Shown: positions 16,287 through 25,511 of the stretch, in pieces
Layout: every line of letters begins with the position of its first letter
Numbering within the stretch: the stretch's first letter is position 1
Origin: SHZI01 sp964407855
GTDB lineage: Bacteria > Pseudomonadota > Gammaproteobacteria > Steroidobacterales > GCA-2729495
Reading direction: 5' to 3'
Length of the DNA: 64,000 nt
Assembly (NCBI GenBank): GCA_964407855.1
Contig: CAYOXI010000001.1
Span: 41,128 to 105,127, forward strand
Position numbers and translations under genes: made by a program
The notes under the pieces: generated by a model
What the model was told of the DNA's origin: nothing
What the model saw: the letters and a program-made list of their open reading frames with translations, nothing else
Database searches by the model: none

Positions 16287-17240
16287 TTACAGCCCGGTGC
16301 CAGTTCGGGGTGGCAGGTCGCCGGCGTTTACAGCCAGGAGTCGGCGGGAAACCAGTCGGCCGTCGGGCGCCAGGACCCCGATGCCGAGAAACCTGGCCCC
16401 GGGACCGTGCAGACGGACCATCCCGGCGGGGTTGCCCGCCTCCAGGGCCAGGCCCTGCCCGCGAAGCAGGGAGGCGGCCTGGTTGGCGTCCAGGACAAGG
16501 GACGGCCAGTCCGGCAGGGTGGCCTCCAGGGGCAGCAGCAGGGCGTCCAGCGCGTCTGTGCCACGGCTGGCGGCCTCTGCGACGGTATCCAGGGTGTGCA
16601 TGCGCGCCTCGTCGAAAGGGGTCACACCGGTGCGCCGGAGGGCGGCGACATGGGCGAGGGTTCCCAGATGACTGGCCAGGTCCTCGACCAGCGAGCGCAC
16701 ATAGGTTCCCTTGCTGCAGCGGACCTGCAGAACCGGCGTGTCGGGGGCATAGGTCTCAATTGCGAACTTGTGGATGACCACCGGTCGCGGGGGCCGCTCC
16801 ACCACCCGGCCAGCCCGGGCCAGGGTATAGAGTCGCTGACCCTGCTGTTTCAGGGCCGAGTACATGGGTGGAACCTGCTGCAGCGGCCCGATAAAGGCGG
16901 CCAGCGCCGCAGCCAGCTCGTCCCGGGGCACCTGGTGCCTGGGACCGGTGGCAACTGCCTGGCCCTGCGCGTCGCCGGTATCGGTGCGGATGCCGAACCG
17001 GAGCTGGACGAGATAGGTCTTGTCTGCGTCCAGCAGATAGCCCGCAAACTTGGTGGCCTCACCGAAACACAGTGGCAGCATGCCGCTCGCCAGGGGATCC
17101 AGGCTGCCGGTGTGGCCAGCCTTGCGGGCCGCGAAGAGCCGCTTGACCTGCTGGAGCGCCCTGTTCGAGGTAATTCCGGAGGGCTTGTCCAGCAGCAGGA
17201 GCCCATCCAGGGCCCTTCGCGTCCTGCCCTCCACAGTCAT
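16287..17240 (-). CDS. truB: tRNA pseudouridine(55) synthase TruB
   Basis: Isomerises U55 in the T loop of tRNAs. 317 residues. The N-terminal motif LLLDKPSGITSN and catalytic motif GHTGSLDPLASGMLP (Asp48) are clear, with YVRSLVEDLASHLGT near 180 and a C-terminal PUA-like domain. Its ATG overlaps the rbfA stop by 4 nt, indicating coupled translation within the nusA-infB operon. Confidence 0.97.
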   Translation of the reverse strand: MTVEGRTRRALDGLLLLDKPSGITSNRALQQVKRLFAARKAGHTGSLDPLASGMLPLCFGEATKFAGYLLDADKTYLVQLRFGIRTDTGDAQGQAVATGPRHQVPRDELAAALAAFIGPLQQVPPMYSALKQQGQRLYTLARAGRVVERPPRPVVIHKFAIETYAPDTPVLQVRCSKGTYVRSLVEDLASHLGTLAHVAALRRTGVTPFDEARMHTLDTVAEAASRGTDALDALLLPLEATLPDWPSLVLDANQAASLLRGQGLALEAGNPAGMVRLHGPGARFLGIGVLAPDGRLVSRRLLAVNAGDLPPRTGTGL

Positions 17241-17653
17241 GAGGCCGGATCGGTGGGTCCGGAGGACTCATCCCTGGACCGCATCACGTCTTCGTCCACT
17301 GCGGTGTCGATCAGCTGTTCCAGCGCCCGGCCCCGGGCTCCCGCCTCGTCGTAGCTGAAGCGCAGCTCCGGTACCGTCCGGGTAGCCAGGGTGCGGGCCA
17401 GCCGGGAACGCAGGAAACCGGCGGCACTCTGCAGCCCTGCCTGGACGCCTGCCCGGACTTCCGGGGTGTCCCCGGACTCCGGTCCCAGGACGCCGTAGCT
17501 GATCCTTGCCACGCTGAGGTCCCGGGTGACACGCACTTCGGTCAGCACAATACCTGCCACCCGGGGATCCCGTAGCTGGCTCCTGATCGCTTCGGACAGG
17601 GTGCGCTGGATCTGCTCCTCTATCCGCCGGCTGCGGGGGTACTCACGGGCCAT
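17237..17653 (-). CDS. rbfA: Ribosome-binding factor A
   Basis: Small KH-like factor that binds the immature 30S subunit during 16S rRNA 5'-end maturation and is needed for cold adaptation. 138 residues, with RSRRIEEQIQRTLSEAI at the N-terminus and the characteristic DPRVAGIVLTEVRVTRDLSVARI and LRSRLARTLATRTVPELRF segments. It lies 23 nt after infB and overlaps truB by 4 nt. Confidence 0.96.
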   Translation of the reverse strand: MAREYPRSRRIEEQIQRTLSEAIRSQLRDPRVAGIVLTEVRVTRDLSVARISYGVLGPESGDTPEVRAGVQAGLQSAAGFLRSRLARTLATRTVPELRFSYDEAGARGRALEQLIDTAVDEDVMRSRDESSGPTDPAS

Positions 17654-17676
17654 TGGTTGCCGGACCTGGTGTCAGG

Positions 17677-20232
17677 TCACAACGTCCGCTCGATGGTGAC
17701 CTGCTCGTAGCACTCGATCTGGTCGCCCGGCTTGACGTCGTCGTAGTTCTTGACACCGATTCCGCATTCGGTACCGGCCCGCACTTCTCCTACATCGTCC
17801 TTGAAGCGGCGCAGGGATTCGAGCTCGCCCTGATAGATAACGGTGTTGTTGCGCAGGACGCGAATCGGGTTGTTGCGTCGGACATAGCCCTCGCTCACGA
17901 GGCAACCCGCGATGTTGCCGAACTTCGGCGAGCGGAATACCTCGCGTACCTCCGCAAGGCCAACAATGGTCTCGCGGATTTCCGGGGCAAGCATGCCGCT
18001 GATGGCGGCCTTGACGTCGTCAATGGCCTGGTAGATGACGCTGTAGTAGCGAACATCCACGCCAGTCTCCTTGATCGCTTCCCTGCCCGGTCCGTCGGCA
18101 CGGACATTGAAGGCGATGATGATGGCGTTCGAGGCAGCCGCCAGCGTGACGTCGGAGGCGGTGACGCCACCGACGCTGGTCCCAATGACCTTCACTCCCA
18201 CCTCTTCGTGAGCGAGCTTGTTCATGGCATCGCGCAAGGCCTCGACACTGCCCTGAACATCCGCCTTGATGAGCAATTGAACAGACTTGGCACCGGAGCC
18301 AGCCAGCTGGCTGAACATGTCCTCCAGTTTGACGGACTGCTGCTGTGCGAGCTTCACGTCCCGGCTGCGGGCCAGGCGGAACTGGGCTACTTCACGGGCC
18401 TTGCGATCATCCTCGAGAACGAGCGCATCGTCGCCGGCATTCGGCGTACCGGACAGGCCAAGTACGGAGACGGGCTTTGACGGTCCGGCTTCAGTCACCG
18501 ACTGGCCGGCAGCATCGGTCATGGCCCGGATCCGGCCATACTCATGGCCCGCGAGCAGCGCATCCCCGAGCTTCAGGCAGCCACGGGTGACCAGTACAGT
18601 CGCTACCGCGCCGCGACCCTTCTCGAGGCTGGACTCCAGAACCACGCCAGCAGCGCGACCCTCGGCGACCGCCTTCAGTTCCATGACTTCGGCCTGCAGG
18701 AGGATCGAATCCAGCAGCTTCTCGATACCTTCACCGGTCTGCGCCGAGACATTGACGAACGGGGTATCGCCGCCCCACTCCTCCGGCAGCACGCCCTTGG
18801 CACTAAGCTCATTCCGGACGCGGTCCGGATCGGCGCCGCCCTTGTCGATCTTGTTGACTGCCACGATCATCGGCACGTTGGCGGCTTTGGCATGCATCAC
18901 CGCCTCCTCCGTCTGTGGCATGACGCCGTCATCTGCTGCCACCACGAGGATGACAATGTCGGTCACCTTGGCACCACGGGCACGCATGGCCGTGAAGGCG
19001 GCATGGCCGGGGGTATCAAGGAAGGTAATCCAGCCCCGGGGCGTTTCCACGTGATAAGCGCCGATGTGCTGGGTAATGCCACCGGCCTCGCCGGCGGCCA
19101 CTCTGGTGCGCCGGATGTAGTCCAGGAGGGAGGTCTTGCCGTGATCGACGTGCCCCATGATGGTCACGACCGGGGGTCTGGATACCGCTTCGCCCTGCTC
19201 CTCGGTCGGTGGCAGCAGCCCGGACTCGATATCCTCGCTCTGCACTGCCAGCGCCACATGACCAAGCTCCTCCACGACGAGGGTGGCCGTGTCCTGGTCA
19301 ATCGCCTGGTTGATGGTTGCCATTACACCGAGCTTCATCAATGCTCGGATCACGTCGTTGGCCTTCACGGCCATGCGTGACGCCAGCTCACCGACCTTGA
19401 TGCTGTCGGGAATCTGTACCTCATGCACCACCGGCGCAGTCGGGCGCTCAAAGCCGTGCCGGCCGGTATCCACCTGCATTGAAACCGTGCGGCGGCGGGT
19501 CTTCTTTTTCTTGCGGCGGCTGCTGATATCGGCCGAGACATGCAGCTCCTGCCGTCCTGCAGTCTTTGGCTTGTCATCGACAGCATCATCGTCGGGCGCG
19601 AGGATCAGCTCCTCGACTTCCCGGATTACATCGCGCTTGCTGACCGACTCCTTGCGAACCCGCGCCTCGACATCACGCTTGCGCGCTTCTTCAGCGCCGT
19701 GGGCCTTCTCGGTATCCCGCAGTGACTGCTCTGCGGCCTTGCGCGCCTCCTCTTCGGCCAGCTTGCGGGCCTCGGCTTCAGCCTTTTCCTTGTCTTTCCG
19801 CTCCTGGTCGGCACGTTCGGCTGCTTCCTGTTCGGCGCGGGCCCTGGCAAGCCGTTCAGTTTCTTCCTGGCGCTGCCGATCGAGTTCTTCCTGCTGGTCC
19901 TTGACCTCTTTCTCAAGGACATCCCGATTCACATAGGTGCGCTTCCGGCGAACCTCGACGGTGACGGTCTTGGCACGCCCCTGGCTGCCCGCCACCTTGA
20001 TTTCCGACTGGGACCTTCGGCTCAGCGTGATCTTGCGGGGAGCTGCGGCAGCCTCGCCCTCGTCATGGCCATGAGTCCGCCGCAGATGCGTCAGCAACTC
20101 GCGTTTCGCATCATCGCTGATGACATCGTCAGCGCCACGCACCGCAATACCCGCCTGGTCAAGCTGGGAGAGCAGTTTCTCGACCGGGATCTTCAGGACC
20201 TCGGCAAACTGGGAAATGGTCACGTCCGACAT
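17677..20232 (-). CDS. infB: Translation initiation factor IF-2
   Basis: GTPase that places initiator fMet-tRNA on the 30S subunit and promotes subunit joining. 851 residues: an IF2 N-terminal subdomain (1-50), a long charged Glu/Lys/Ala-rich region (about 105-250), the GTPase domain with GHVDHGKT at 360-367, DTPGHAAF and NKID, then beta-barrel domains II and IV around domain III. The variable N-terminal region is typical of gammaproteobacterial IF-2. It is preceded by nusA (34 nt) and followed by rbfA. Confidence 0.98.
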   Translation of the reverse strand: MSDVTISQFAEVLKIPVEKLLSQLDQAGIAVRGADDVISDDAKRELLTHLRRTHGHDEGEAAAAPRKITLSRRSQSEIKVAGSQGRAKTVTVEVRRKRTYVNRDVLEKEVKDQQEELDRQRQEETERLARARAEQEAAERADQERKDKEKAEAEARKLAEEEARKAAEQSLRDTEKAHGAEEARKRDVEARVRKESVSKRDVIREVEELILAPDDDAVDDKPKTAGRQELHVSADISSRRKKKKTRRRTVSMQVDTGRHGFERPTAPVVHEVQIPDSIKVGELASRMAVKANDVIRALMKLGVMATINQAIDQDTATLVVEELGHVALAVQSEDIESGLLPPTEEQGEAVSRPPVVTIMGHVDHGKTSLLDYIRRTRVAAGEAGGITQHIGAYHVETPRGWITFLDTPGHAAFTAMRARGAKVTDIVILVVAADDGVMPQTEEAVMHAKAANVPMIVAVNKIDKGGADPDRVRNELSAKGVLPEEWGGDTPFVNVSAQTGEGIEKLLDSILLQAEVMELKAVAEGRAAGVVLESSLEKGRGAVATVLVTRGCLKLGDALLAGHEYGRIRAMTDAAGQSVTEAGPSKPVSVLGLSGTPNAGDDALVLEDDRKAREVAQFRLARSRDVKLAQQQSVKLEDMFSQLAGSGAKSVQLLIKADVQGSVEALRDAMNKLAHEEVGVKVIGTSVGGVTASDVTLAAASNAIIIAFNVRADGPGREAIKETGVDVRYYSVIYQAIDDVKAAISGMLAPEIRETIVGLAEVREVFRSPKFGNIAGCLVSEGYVRRNNPIRVLRNNTVIYQGELESLRRFKDDVGEVRAGTECGIGVKNYDDVKPGDQIECYEQVTIERTL

Positions 20233-20266
20233 AGAATTGCTCCGCCGGTGAACGCTGAACGCCTAC

Positions 20267-21772
20267 TCAACCGGCCGCCTCCTGTTGATCGAACCAATGG
20301 GCGCGGGCCGCCATGATGAGCGTCGCCGACCGCGCCGGGTCGAGCCCCTCGACACCTTCGAGGTCGTCTACGGCCTGTTCGGCCAGGTCATCGCGGGTAC
20401 GGATGCCGCGGGATGCCAGTCGCACGGCCAGGGCGGGGTCCATGCCCTCGAGGTTGAGCAGATCCTCGGCCGGCGGGGCGGTGTCCAGTTTCTCCTCGCT
20501 CTGGATCGCCTGCGTGATAAGCACATCGCGGGCCCTGTTGCGCAGTTCGTCGACGATGTCCTGATCGAACTCCTCGATTCCAAGGAGTTCGTTGGTGGGA
20601 ACATAGGCAACTTCCTCAATGCTGGAGAAGCCCTCCTGCACCAGGATCAGGGCCACTTCCTCGTCAACGTCCAGCTTCTGCTGGAACAGCTCGAGCAGGC
20701 TGCGGGACTCCTTCTCGCTCTTCTCCTCGGCAGCGGCCTCGGTCATGACATTGAGCTCCCAGCCCGTCAGCTCGCTGGCCAGCCGGATGTTCTGCCCACC
20801 CCGACCGATCGCCTGGGATAGCTTGTCTTCCTGGACAGCAATATCCATGCTGTGGGATTCCTCGTCCACGACGATGGAACTCACATCCGCCGGCGACATG
20901 GCATTGATCACGAACTGCGCCGGGCTCTCATTCCACAGGATGATGTCAACCCGTTCGCCTGCCAGCTCATTGGAGACGGCCTGCACACGCGAGCCGCGCA
21001 TGCCAACGCAGGCCCCGACCGGATCGATCCGCCGATCGTTGCTCTTGACGGCTATCTTGGCCCGCAGGCCCGGATCGCGGGCAGCAGCGAGGATCTCGAT
21101 GAGGCCCTGGCCGACCTCGGGAACTTCGAGCTTGAAGAGCTCGAGCAGGAACTGCGGTGAGGTTCGGGTGAGGAAAAGCTGCGGGCCGCGAGGCTCCGAG
21201 CGAACTTCCCGGAGCAGCGCCTTGATCCGGTCCTGGGGGCGCACGGGCTCGCGGGGCATCATGTTCTCCCTGGGCACAAAACCCTCCGCATTGCCGCCAA
21301 GGTCAATGAACACGCCGTTGCGATCCACGCGCTTGACGACGCCCGAAAGCAGCTGGCCGACCCGGCCTTCAAATTCCTCAACGACTTTGCGGCGTTCGGC
21401 CTCGCGGACCTTCTGGACGATCACCTGCTTGGCAGTCTGGGCTTCGATGCGGCCGAAGCCGACGGAAGGAATGGCTTCCTCCACATAACCGCCCGGTTCA
21501 GCTGCGGGATCCACATCCACGGCGTCGATCATGCGCAGCTCGCGCTCAGGAACCTCGAGCTCGGTAGATTCGTCCGCAAACACTTTCCAGCGACGGAAAG
21601 TGTCGTAGTCACCGGTATCCCGATTGATGCTGACGCGCACCTCAACATCCTCGCTGTAACGCTTGCGCGTTGCCGACGCGAGCGCTGACTCGAGCGCATC
21701 GAAAATGATTTCCTGGTCGACGCCCTTCTCGTTCGAGACGGCCTCCGCCACCATCAGAATCTCTTTGTTCAT
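20267..21772 (-). CDS. nusA: Transcription termination/antitermination factor NusA
   Basis: RNA polymerase-associated elongation factor that controls pausing, termination and rRNA antitermination. 501 residues: N-terminal RNAP-binding domain (MNKEILMVAEAVSNEKG), S1 domain (GQLLSGVVKRVDRNGVFIDLG), KH1/KH2 domains (DPVGACVGMRGSRVQAVSNEL and AIGRGGQNIRLASEL), and two C-terminal acidic HhH repeats as in enterobacterial NusA. The frame is open to 21826, but ATG 21772 matches the family start. It follows rimP by 13 nt. Confidence 0.97.
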   Translation of the reverse strand: MNKEILMVAEAVSNEKGVDQEIIFDALESALASATRKRYSEDVEVRVSINRDTGDYDTFRRWKVFADESTELEVPERELRMIDAVDVDPAAEPGGYVEEAIPSVGFGRIEAQTAKQVIVQKVREAERRKVVEEFEGRVGQLLSGVVKRVDRNGVFIDLGGNAEGFVPRENMMPREPVRPQDRIKALLREVRSEPRGPQLFLTRTSPQFLLELFKLEVPEVGQGLIEILAAARDPGLRAKIAVKSNDRRIDPVGACVGMRGSRVQAVSNELAGERVDIILWNESPAQFVINAMSPADVSSIVVDEESHSMDIAVQEDKLSQAIGRGGQNIRLASELTGWELNVMTEAAAEEKSEKESRSLLELFQQKLDVDEEVALILVQEGFSSIEEVAYVPTNELLGIEEFDQDIVDELRNRARDVLITQAIQSEEKLDTAPPAEDLLNLEGMDPALAVRLASRGIRTRDDLAEQAVDDLEGVEGLDPARSATLIMAARAHWFDQQEAAG

Positions 21773-21785
21773 GGTCTGTCTACCT

Positions 21786-22241
21786 TCAGAACTCCGGCAC
21801 CAGCCGGACGACTTCCAGATCCTCAATGGGGATCACCAGATCCCTGCCGTCTACCCTGATCGTCAGCATCGCGTCATGGCGGGCAATCAGGGTGCCCGTA
21901 AAGCGTCGCCGGCCGTCCATCATCCGCCGCAAACGTCCCTGCACCGCATGACCGGCGAAGCGGTCAAAATGCGCCGGCTTGACCAGCTTCCGGTCGAGCC
22001 CGGGTGAGGACACCTCGAGGTCGTAGTCCCGTCGAATCGGATCCTCGACGTCCAGCACGGCGCTCACCTGGCGACTGACGGCCTCGCAGTCCTCGACGCG
22101 AATCCCTGCATCGCGATCGATGAAGAGCCGCAGTACCAGGCGTCCGCCACCCGGGTTCAGTTCCAGGTCCACCAGCTCATAGCCCAGGGCCTCGACGGCC
22201 GGTTCCAGCAACGCAGCCACTTGGTCCCTGGTTCCGCTCAT
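21786..22241 (-). CDS. rimP: Ribosome maturation factor RimP
   Basis: Assists 30S subunit assembly by promoting S12 and S19 binding. From ATG 22241 the protein is 151 residues, the normal size, with LEPAVEALGYELVDLEL, a DRDAGIRVEDCEAVSRQVSA stretch, the signature YDLEVSSPGLDRKL and a C-terminal SH3-like domain. It is the first gene of the rimP-nusA-infB-rbfA-truB-rpsO-pnp block. A strong terminator ends 35 bp before its start, so its transcription needs readthrough or a promoter in the short leader. Confidence 0.96.
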   Translation of the reverse strand: MSGTRDQVAALLEPAVEALGYELVDLELNPGGGRLVLRLFIDRDAGIRVEDCEAVSRQVSAVLDVEDPIRRDYDLEVSSPGLDRKLVKPAHFDRFAGHAVQGRLRRMMDGRRRFTGTLIARHDAMLTIRVDGRDLVIPIEDLEVVRLVPEF

Positions 22242-22275
22242 CGTTTCCGCATCCCGGCGCGCCAACGGCACCCCG

Positions 22276-22298
22276 AAAAAAAATGGGCCATCGGCCCA
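22276..22298 (-). terminator. Intrinsic terminator just upstream of rimP
   Basis: On the minus strand TGGGCC-GAT-GGCCCA (22298-22284) is followed by eight T (22283-22276). It is a canonical terminator located only 35 bp before the rimP ATG, in tandem with the one at 22343-22372. Confidence 0.92.
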
Positions 22299-22342
22299 CC
22301 TGTCAGTCCCTCACCCCTGGGGGCCTGCCAAACCCCTGCCGC

Positions 22343-22372
22343 AAAACAAAAATAGCCCCAGGCGGGGCTATT
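22343..22372 (-). terminator. Intrinsic terminator after tRNA-fMet
   Basis: On the minus strand AATAGCCCC/GGGGCTATT (22372-22364 with 22359-22351) has a 4-base loop and then TTTGTTTT. It lies 14 bp after the tRNA CCA end and should terminate the tRNA transcript. Confidence 0.92.
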
Positions 22373-22385
22373 TCTAGCTGTTAGT

Positions 22386-22462
22386 TGGTAGCGGGGGCAG
22401 GATTTGAACCTGCGACCTTCGGGTTATGAGCCCGACGAGCTGCCAGACTGCTCCACCCCGCA
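22386..22462 (-). tRNA. Initiator tRNA-fMet (anticodon CAU)
   Basis: A 77-nt tRNA gene with encoded CCA. The anticodon stem-loop TCGGG-CTCATAA-CCCGA carries the three G:C pairs diagnostic of initiators, and the body closely resembles E. coli fMet tRNA. Positions 1 and 72 form an unusual U:U mismatch instead of the common C:A; a 1-72 mismatch of some kind is expected in initiators. Its place just upstream of rimP-nusA-infB matches metY in E. coli. Confidence 0.96.
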
Positions 22463-22478
22463 CCCGCGCAAGTCGCAT

Positions 22479-22507
22479 ATGTTAGCCACTTCGTATCACC
22501 GAGGCAA
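22479..22507 (-). promoter_or_regulatory. Probable sigma-70 promoter for tRNA-fMet
   Basis: On the minus strand TTGCCT (22507-22502) and TAACAT (22484-22479) are separated by 17 bp and lie 16 bp before the tRNA 5' end. Each box matches consensus at 4 of 6 positions. Confidence 0.5.
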
Positions 22508-22527
22508 CACCCTGCCCTGGCCGGCAC

Positions 22528-23973
22528 TCAAAGCAGGCCGACGGCCCGGGCGCAGAGGTCCAGCAGCCGGTCCGGGAGTAGCCCTATCAGGACCAGCAGC
22601 AAGGCGTTGGCGGACAGTACGACCCGGACGTCGAGCGGCACGCCGTCGGCATGGGCCCGGCCACCGTCGTCAAAGAGCATGAGCCGGATAACCCGCAGGT
22701 AATAGTAGGCGCCGATCACCGAAGCGACGACCGCCACGATGGCCAGACCGAGATAGCCGGCATCGAGCAGCGCCGAAAGCACCCACCACTTGGCATAGAA
22801 GCCGGCCAGCGGCGGCACGCCGATCATGCTGACCATGATCAGGACCATCATCAGGGCAAACCACGGGCTGCGCTGCCAGAGGCCGCGCAGGTCGTCGAGT
22901 TCCTCCACATCCTCACCTCGACTGCTGAGCAGGACCAGAAAACCGAAAGCGGCCGCCGCCATGATGACGTAGATCACCGTGTAGAACAGTGCGGCCTGGA
23001 TACCCTCCGGGCTCCCCGCCACGAAGCCCAGCAGGATGAATCCCACATGGGCAATGGTCGAATAGGCCAGCATCCGCTTCAGGTTGGTCTGCGCAATGGC
23101 AACGACATTGCCCAGCAGCAGCGACAGCACCGCCAGGACGCCCAGCATCACCTGCCAGTAGCCGCCCAGGTCCGGTAACCCTTCCACCAGTATCCGGACG
23201 CCGAGGGCGAGAGCGCCCAGCTTCGGTGCCGTACCGATGTACAGGGTCACCGCGGTAGGGGCGCCCTGGTACACGTCCGGCGCCCACATGTGAAACGGTA
23301 CGGCACCAAACTTGAAGGCGATTCCCCCGACCAGGAATGCAAGTCCGAGCCAGAGTGGCACGGACCCCGCCTGCCCCCCGGCCACGGCCGCCTGGATACC
23401 GGGGATCGTCAGGGTGCCGGTAACGCCATAGACCAGGGACATTCCATACAGCAGGATCCCGGATGCAATAGCACCAAGGACGAAGTACTTCATGGCAGCC
23501 TCGGCGGCCACCGGCGACTCCCGGTTAAAGGCGACCATGGCGTACAGGCTCAGTGACAGCAGCTCCAGACCGAGGTAACTCACGAGCAGGCTGTAGCCCG
23601 AGGCGAGGACCATGATCCCGAGCAGGCCGAACAGGCCCAGCAGATAGAATTCACCATGATGCAGGCCCCGGACGCGCAGGTACGGCCGGGCGTAAAGGAA
23701 AACCGTGGCAACGACCGCCACGGCGAACAGCTTCAGGACCCGCGCAAGACCGTCACCAATGAATGAGTCGCCGAAGGCCAGGACCGGCAGGCCATCCGCG
23801 CCAGTCCCCAGCAGGGACCAGGCAACGACCACGAGCAGCCCGATGGTCAGCAGATAAGTCACATCCCGCGCACTGTCCTTGAGGAACAGATCCACGATCA
23901 GGATCAGGCACAGCCCCGCCGCAAGGATGATCTCGGGCAGGACCGCAAGCAGGTCGGTGGCCAGCGAACTCAT
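22528..23973 (-). CDS. nuoN: NADH-quinone oxidoreductase subunit N
   Basis: Antiporter-like proton-pumping subunit of complex I in the inner membrane. 481 residues, almost entirely transmembrane helices (about 13-14), with the MrpA/D-like core (KFGAVPFHMWAPDVYQGAPT and LKRMLAYSTIAHVG) that carries the channel lysines. It is the last gene of the nuoA-N operon and overlaps the end of nuoM by 4 nt. Confidence 0.97.
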   Translation of the reverse strand: MSSLATDLLAVLPEIILAAGLCLILIVDLFLKDSARDVTYLLTIGLLVVVAWSLLGTGADGLPVLAFGDSFIGDGLARVLKLFAVAVVATVFLYARPYLRVRGLHHGEFYLLGLFGLLGIMVLASGYSLLVSYLGLELLSLSLYAMVAFNRESPVAAEAAMKYFVLGAIASGILLYGMSLVYGVTGTLTIPGIQAAVAGGQAGSVPLWLGLAFLVGGIAFKFGAVPFHMWAPDVYQGAPTAVTLYIGTAPKLGALALGVRILVEGLPDLGGYWQVMLGVLAVLSLLLGNVVAIAQTNLKRMLAYSTIAHVGFILLGFVAGSPEGIQAALFYTVIYVIMAAAAFGFLVLLSSRGEDVEELDDLRGLWQRSPWFALMMVLIMVSMIGVPPLAGFYAKWWVLSALLDAGYLGLAIVAVVASVIGAYYYLRVIRLMLFDDGGRAHADGVPLDVRVVLSANALLLVLIGLLPDRLLDLCARAVGLL

Positions 23974-25508
23974 GGCACCGCCTGCAGCTTGGTCTGCATG
24001 ATCTGCAGGACCAGGTGATCAATGCTGGCGGCCATCACATCGGCCAGTGGGGCTGGCCACAGGCCGATGATCAGCACGCCGGCAGCCATCAGCGCCAGGA
24101 CTCCGAGCTCACGACGCGACGCATCCGTGAGACCCGCAACGGCCTCGCTGCCGACCGGACCAAAGATCACCCGCTTGACCAGCCACAATGAATAGGCCGC
24201 GCCCAGGATCAGGGTGATTGCCGCGACAAACGCGTACCAGAAACCGGCCTTGAAGGCAGCCAGGATTACCAGAAACTCGCCAACGAACCCTGAGGTTCCC
24301 GGCAGTCCGGCGTTGGCGAGGGCGAAAAGAACCATGAAACCGGCAAAGCGCGGCATGACATTCACGACACCACCGTAGGCAGAGATTTCCCGACTATGGA
24401 GCCGGTCATAAAGCACGCCCACACAGAGGAAAAGAGCTGCGGAAATGAAACCATGGGAGATCATCTGGAACATGCCGCCGGAAATTCCCATGCCCACGCC
24501 GGCCGTGGAACCAGTCCTGTCGACAATGCCCCAGGCGACGAAGAAGCCCAGGGTCACGAAGCCCATGTGCGCGATCGACGAGTAGGCGATCAGCTTCTTC
24601 ATGTCCTGCTGGACCAGTGCCACCAGGCCGATGTAGACGACTGCAGTCAGCGACAGGCCGATCATCAGCCAGGCCAGCTCGGCACTGGCATCAGGGGTTA
24701 TTGGCAGGCTGAAACGGATGAAGCCGTAGCCGCCCATCTTCAGCAGCACGGCGGCCAGGATTACCGAGCCACCGGTCGGGGCCTCAACGTGGGCATCCGG
24801 CAGCCACGTATGGACTGGCCACATGGGTACTTTGACGGCAAAGGCCACCAGGAAGGCGAGAAAGATCAGCGTCTGCTCAGGCAGGCTCAGTGGCAGTGCA
24901 TGAAAATCCAGGATGCTGTAGCTGCCGGACTGGAGGTACATGTAGATCAGCGCGATCAGCATGAATACCGAGCCCAGGAAGGTGTAGAGGAAGAACTTGA
25001 CAGTGGCATACACCCGGCGAGCGCCGCCCCAGACCCCGATGATGATGAACATCGGAATCAGCATGGCCTCCCAGAACACGTAGAACAGAAGGGCATCGAG
25101 CGCTGAAAACACGCCGATCATCAGGCCCTCCAGAATCAGGAAGGCGGCGAAGTACTGATTCGGCCGGTCCTGGATGACGTTCCAGCCAGCGATCACGACG
25201 ACCGGCGTCAGAAGAGTGGTGAGCAGGATCAGCGGCATGGAGAAGCCATCCACACCCAGGTAGTACTCCACGTTGAAGGTGCGGATCCAGGGCAGGCGCT
25301 CGACGAACTGCATGTCCGAAGTGGCGAGGCTGAAGCCGGTCCACAGCGGGATACTGATCACAAAGGTCAATGTCGAGATCGCCAGTGCTGCGATCCGCCC
25401 GGCCCCGGGGCTACCGCCCTCTCCCGGCCCCAGGCACAGCACCAGCAGCCCGCCCAGCACTGGCAGCCAGATGAGCAGGCTGAGAAGGCCGATGTCGGGA
25501 ATAGCCAC
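23970..25508 (-). CDS. nuoM: NADH-quinone oxidoreductase subunit M
   Basis: Second antiporter-like proton-pumping subunit of complex I. 512 residues, polytopic. The conserved KVPMWPVHTWLPDAHVEAPT (about 235-255) and the QQDMKKLIAYSSIAHMG segment hold the proton-channel lysines, and an essential-Glu region (FYVFWEAMLIPMF) is near residue 145. It lies 3 nt after nuoL and overlaps nuoN. Confidence 0.97.
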   Translation of the reverse strand: MAIPDIGLLSLLIWLPVLGGLLVLCLGPGEGGSPGAGRIAALAISTLTFVISIPLWTGFSLATSDMQFVERLPWIRTFNVEYYLGVDGFSMPLILLTTLLTPVVVIAGWNVIQDRPNQYFAAFLILEGLMIGVFSALDALLFYVFWEAMLIPMFIIIGVWGGARRVYATVKFFLYTFLGSVFMLIALIYMYLQSGSYSILDFHALPLSLPEQTLIFLAFLVAFAVKVPMWPVHTWLPDAHVEAPTGGSVILAAVLLKMGGYGFIRFSLPITPDASAELAWLMIGLSLTAVVYIGLVALVQQDMKKLIAYSSIAHMGFVTLGFFVAWGIVDRTGSTAGVGMGISGGMFQMISHGFISAALFLCVGVLYDRLHSREISAYGGVVNVMPRFAGFMVLFALANAGLPGTSGFVGEFLVILAAFKAGFWYAFVAAITLILGAAYSLWLVKRVIFGPVGSEAVAGLTDASRRELGVLALMAAGVLIIGLWPAPLADVMAASIDHLVLQIMQTKLQAVP

Positions 25509-25511
25509 GCC

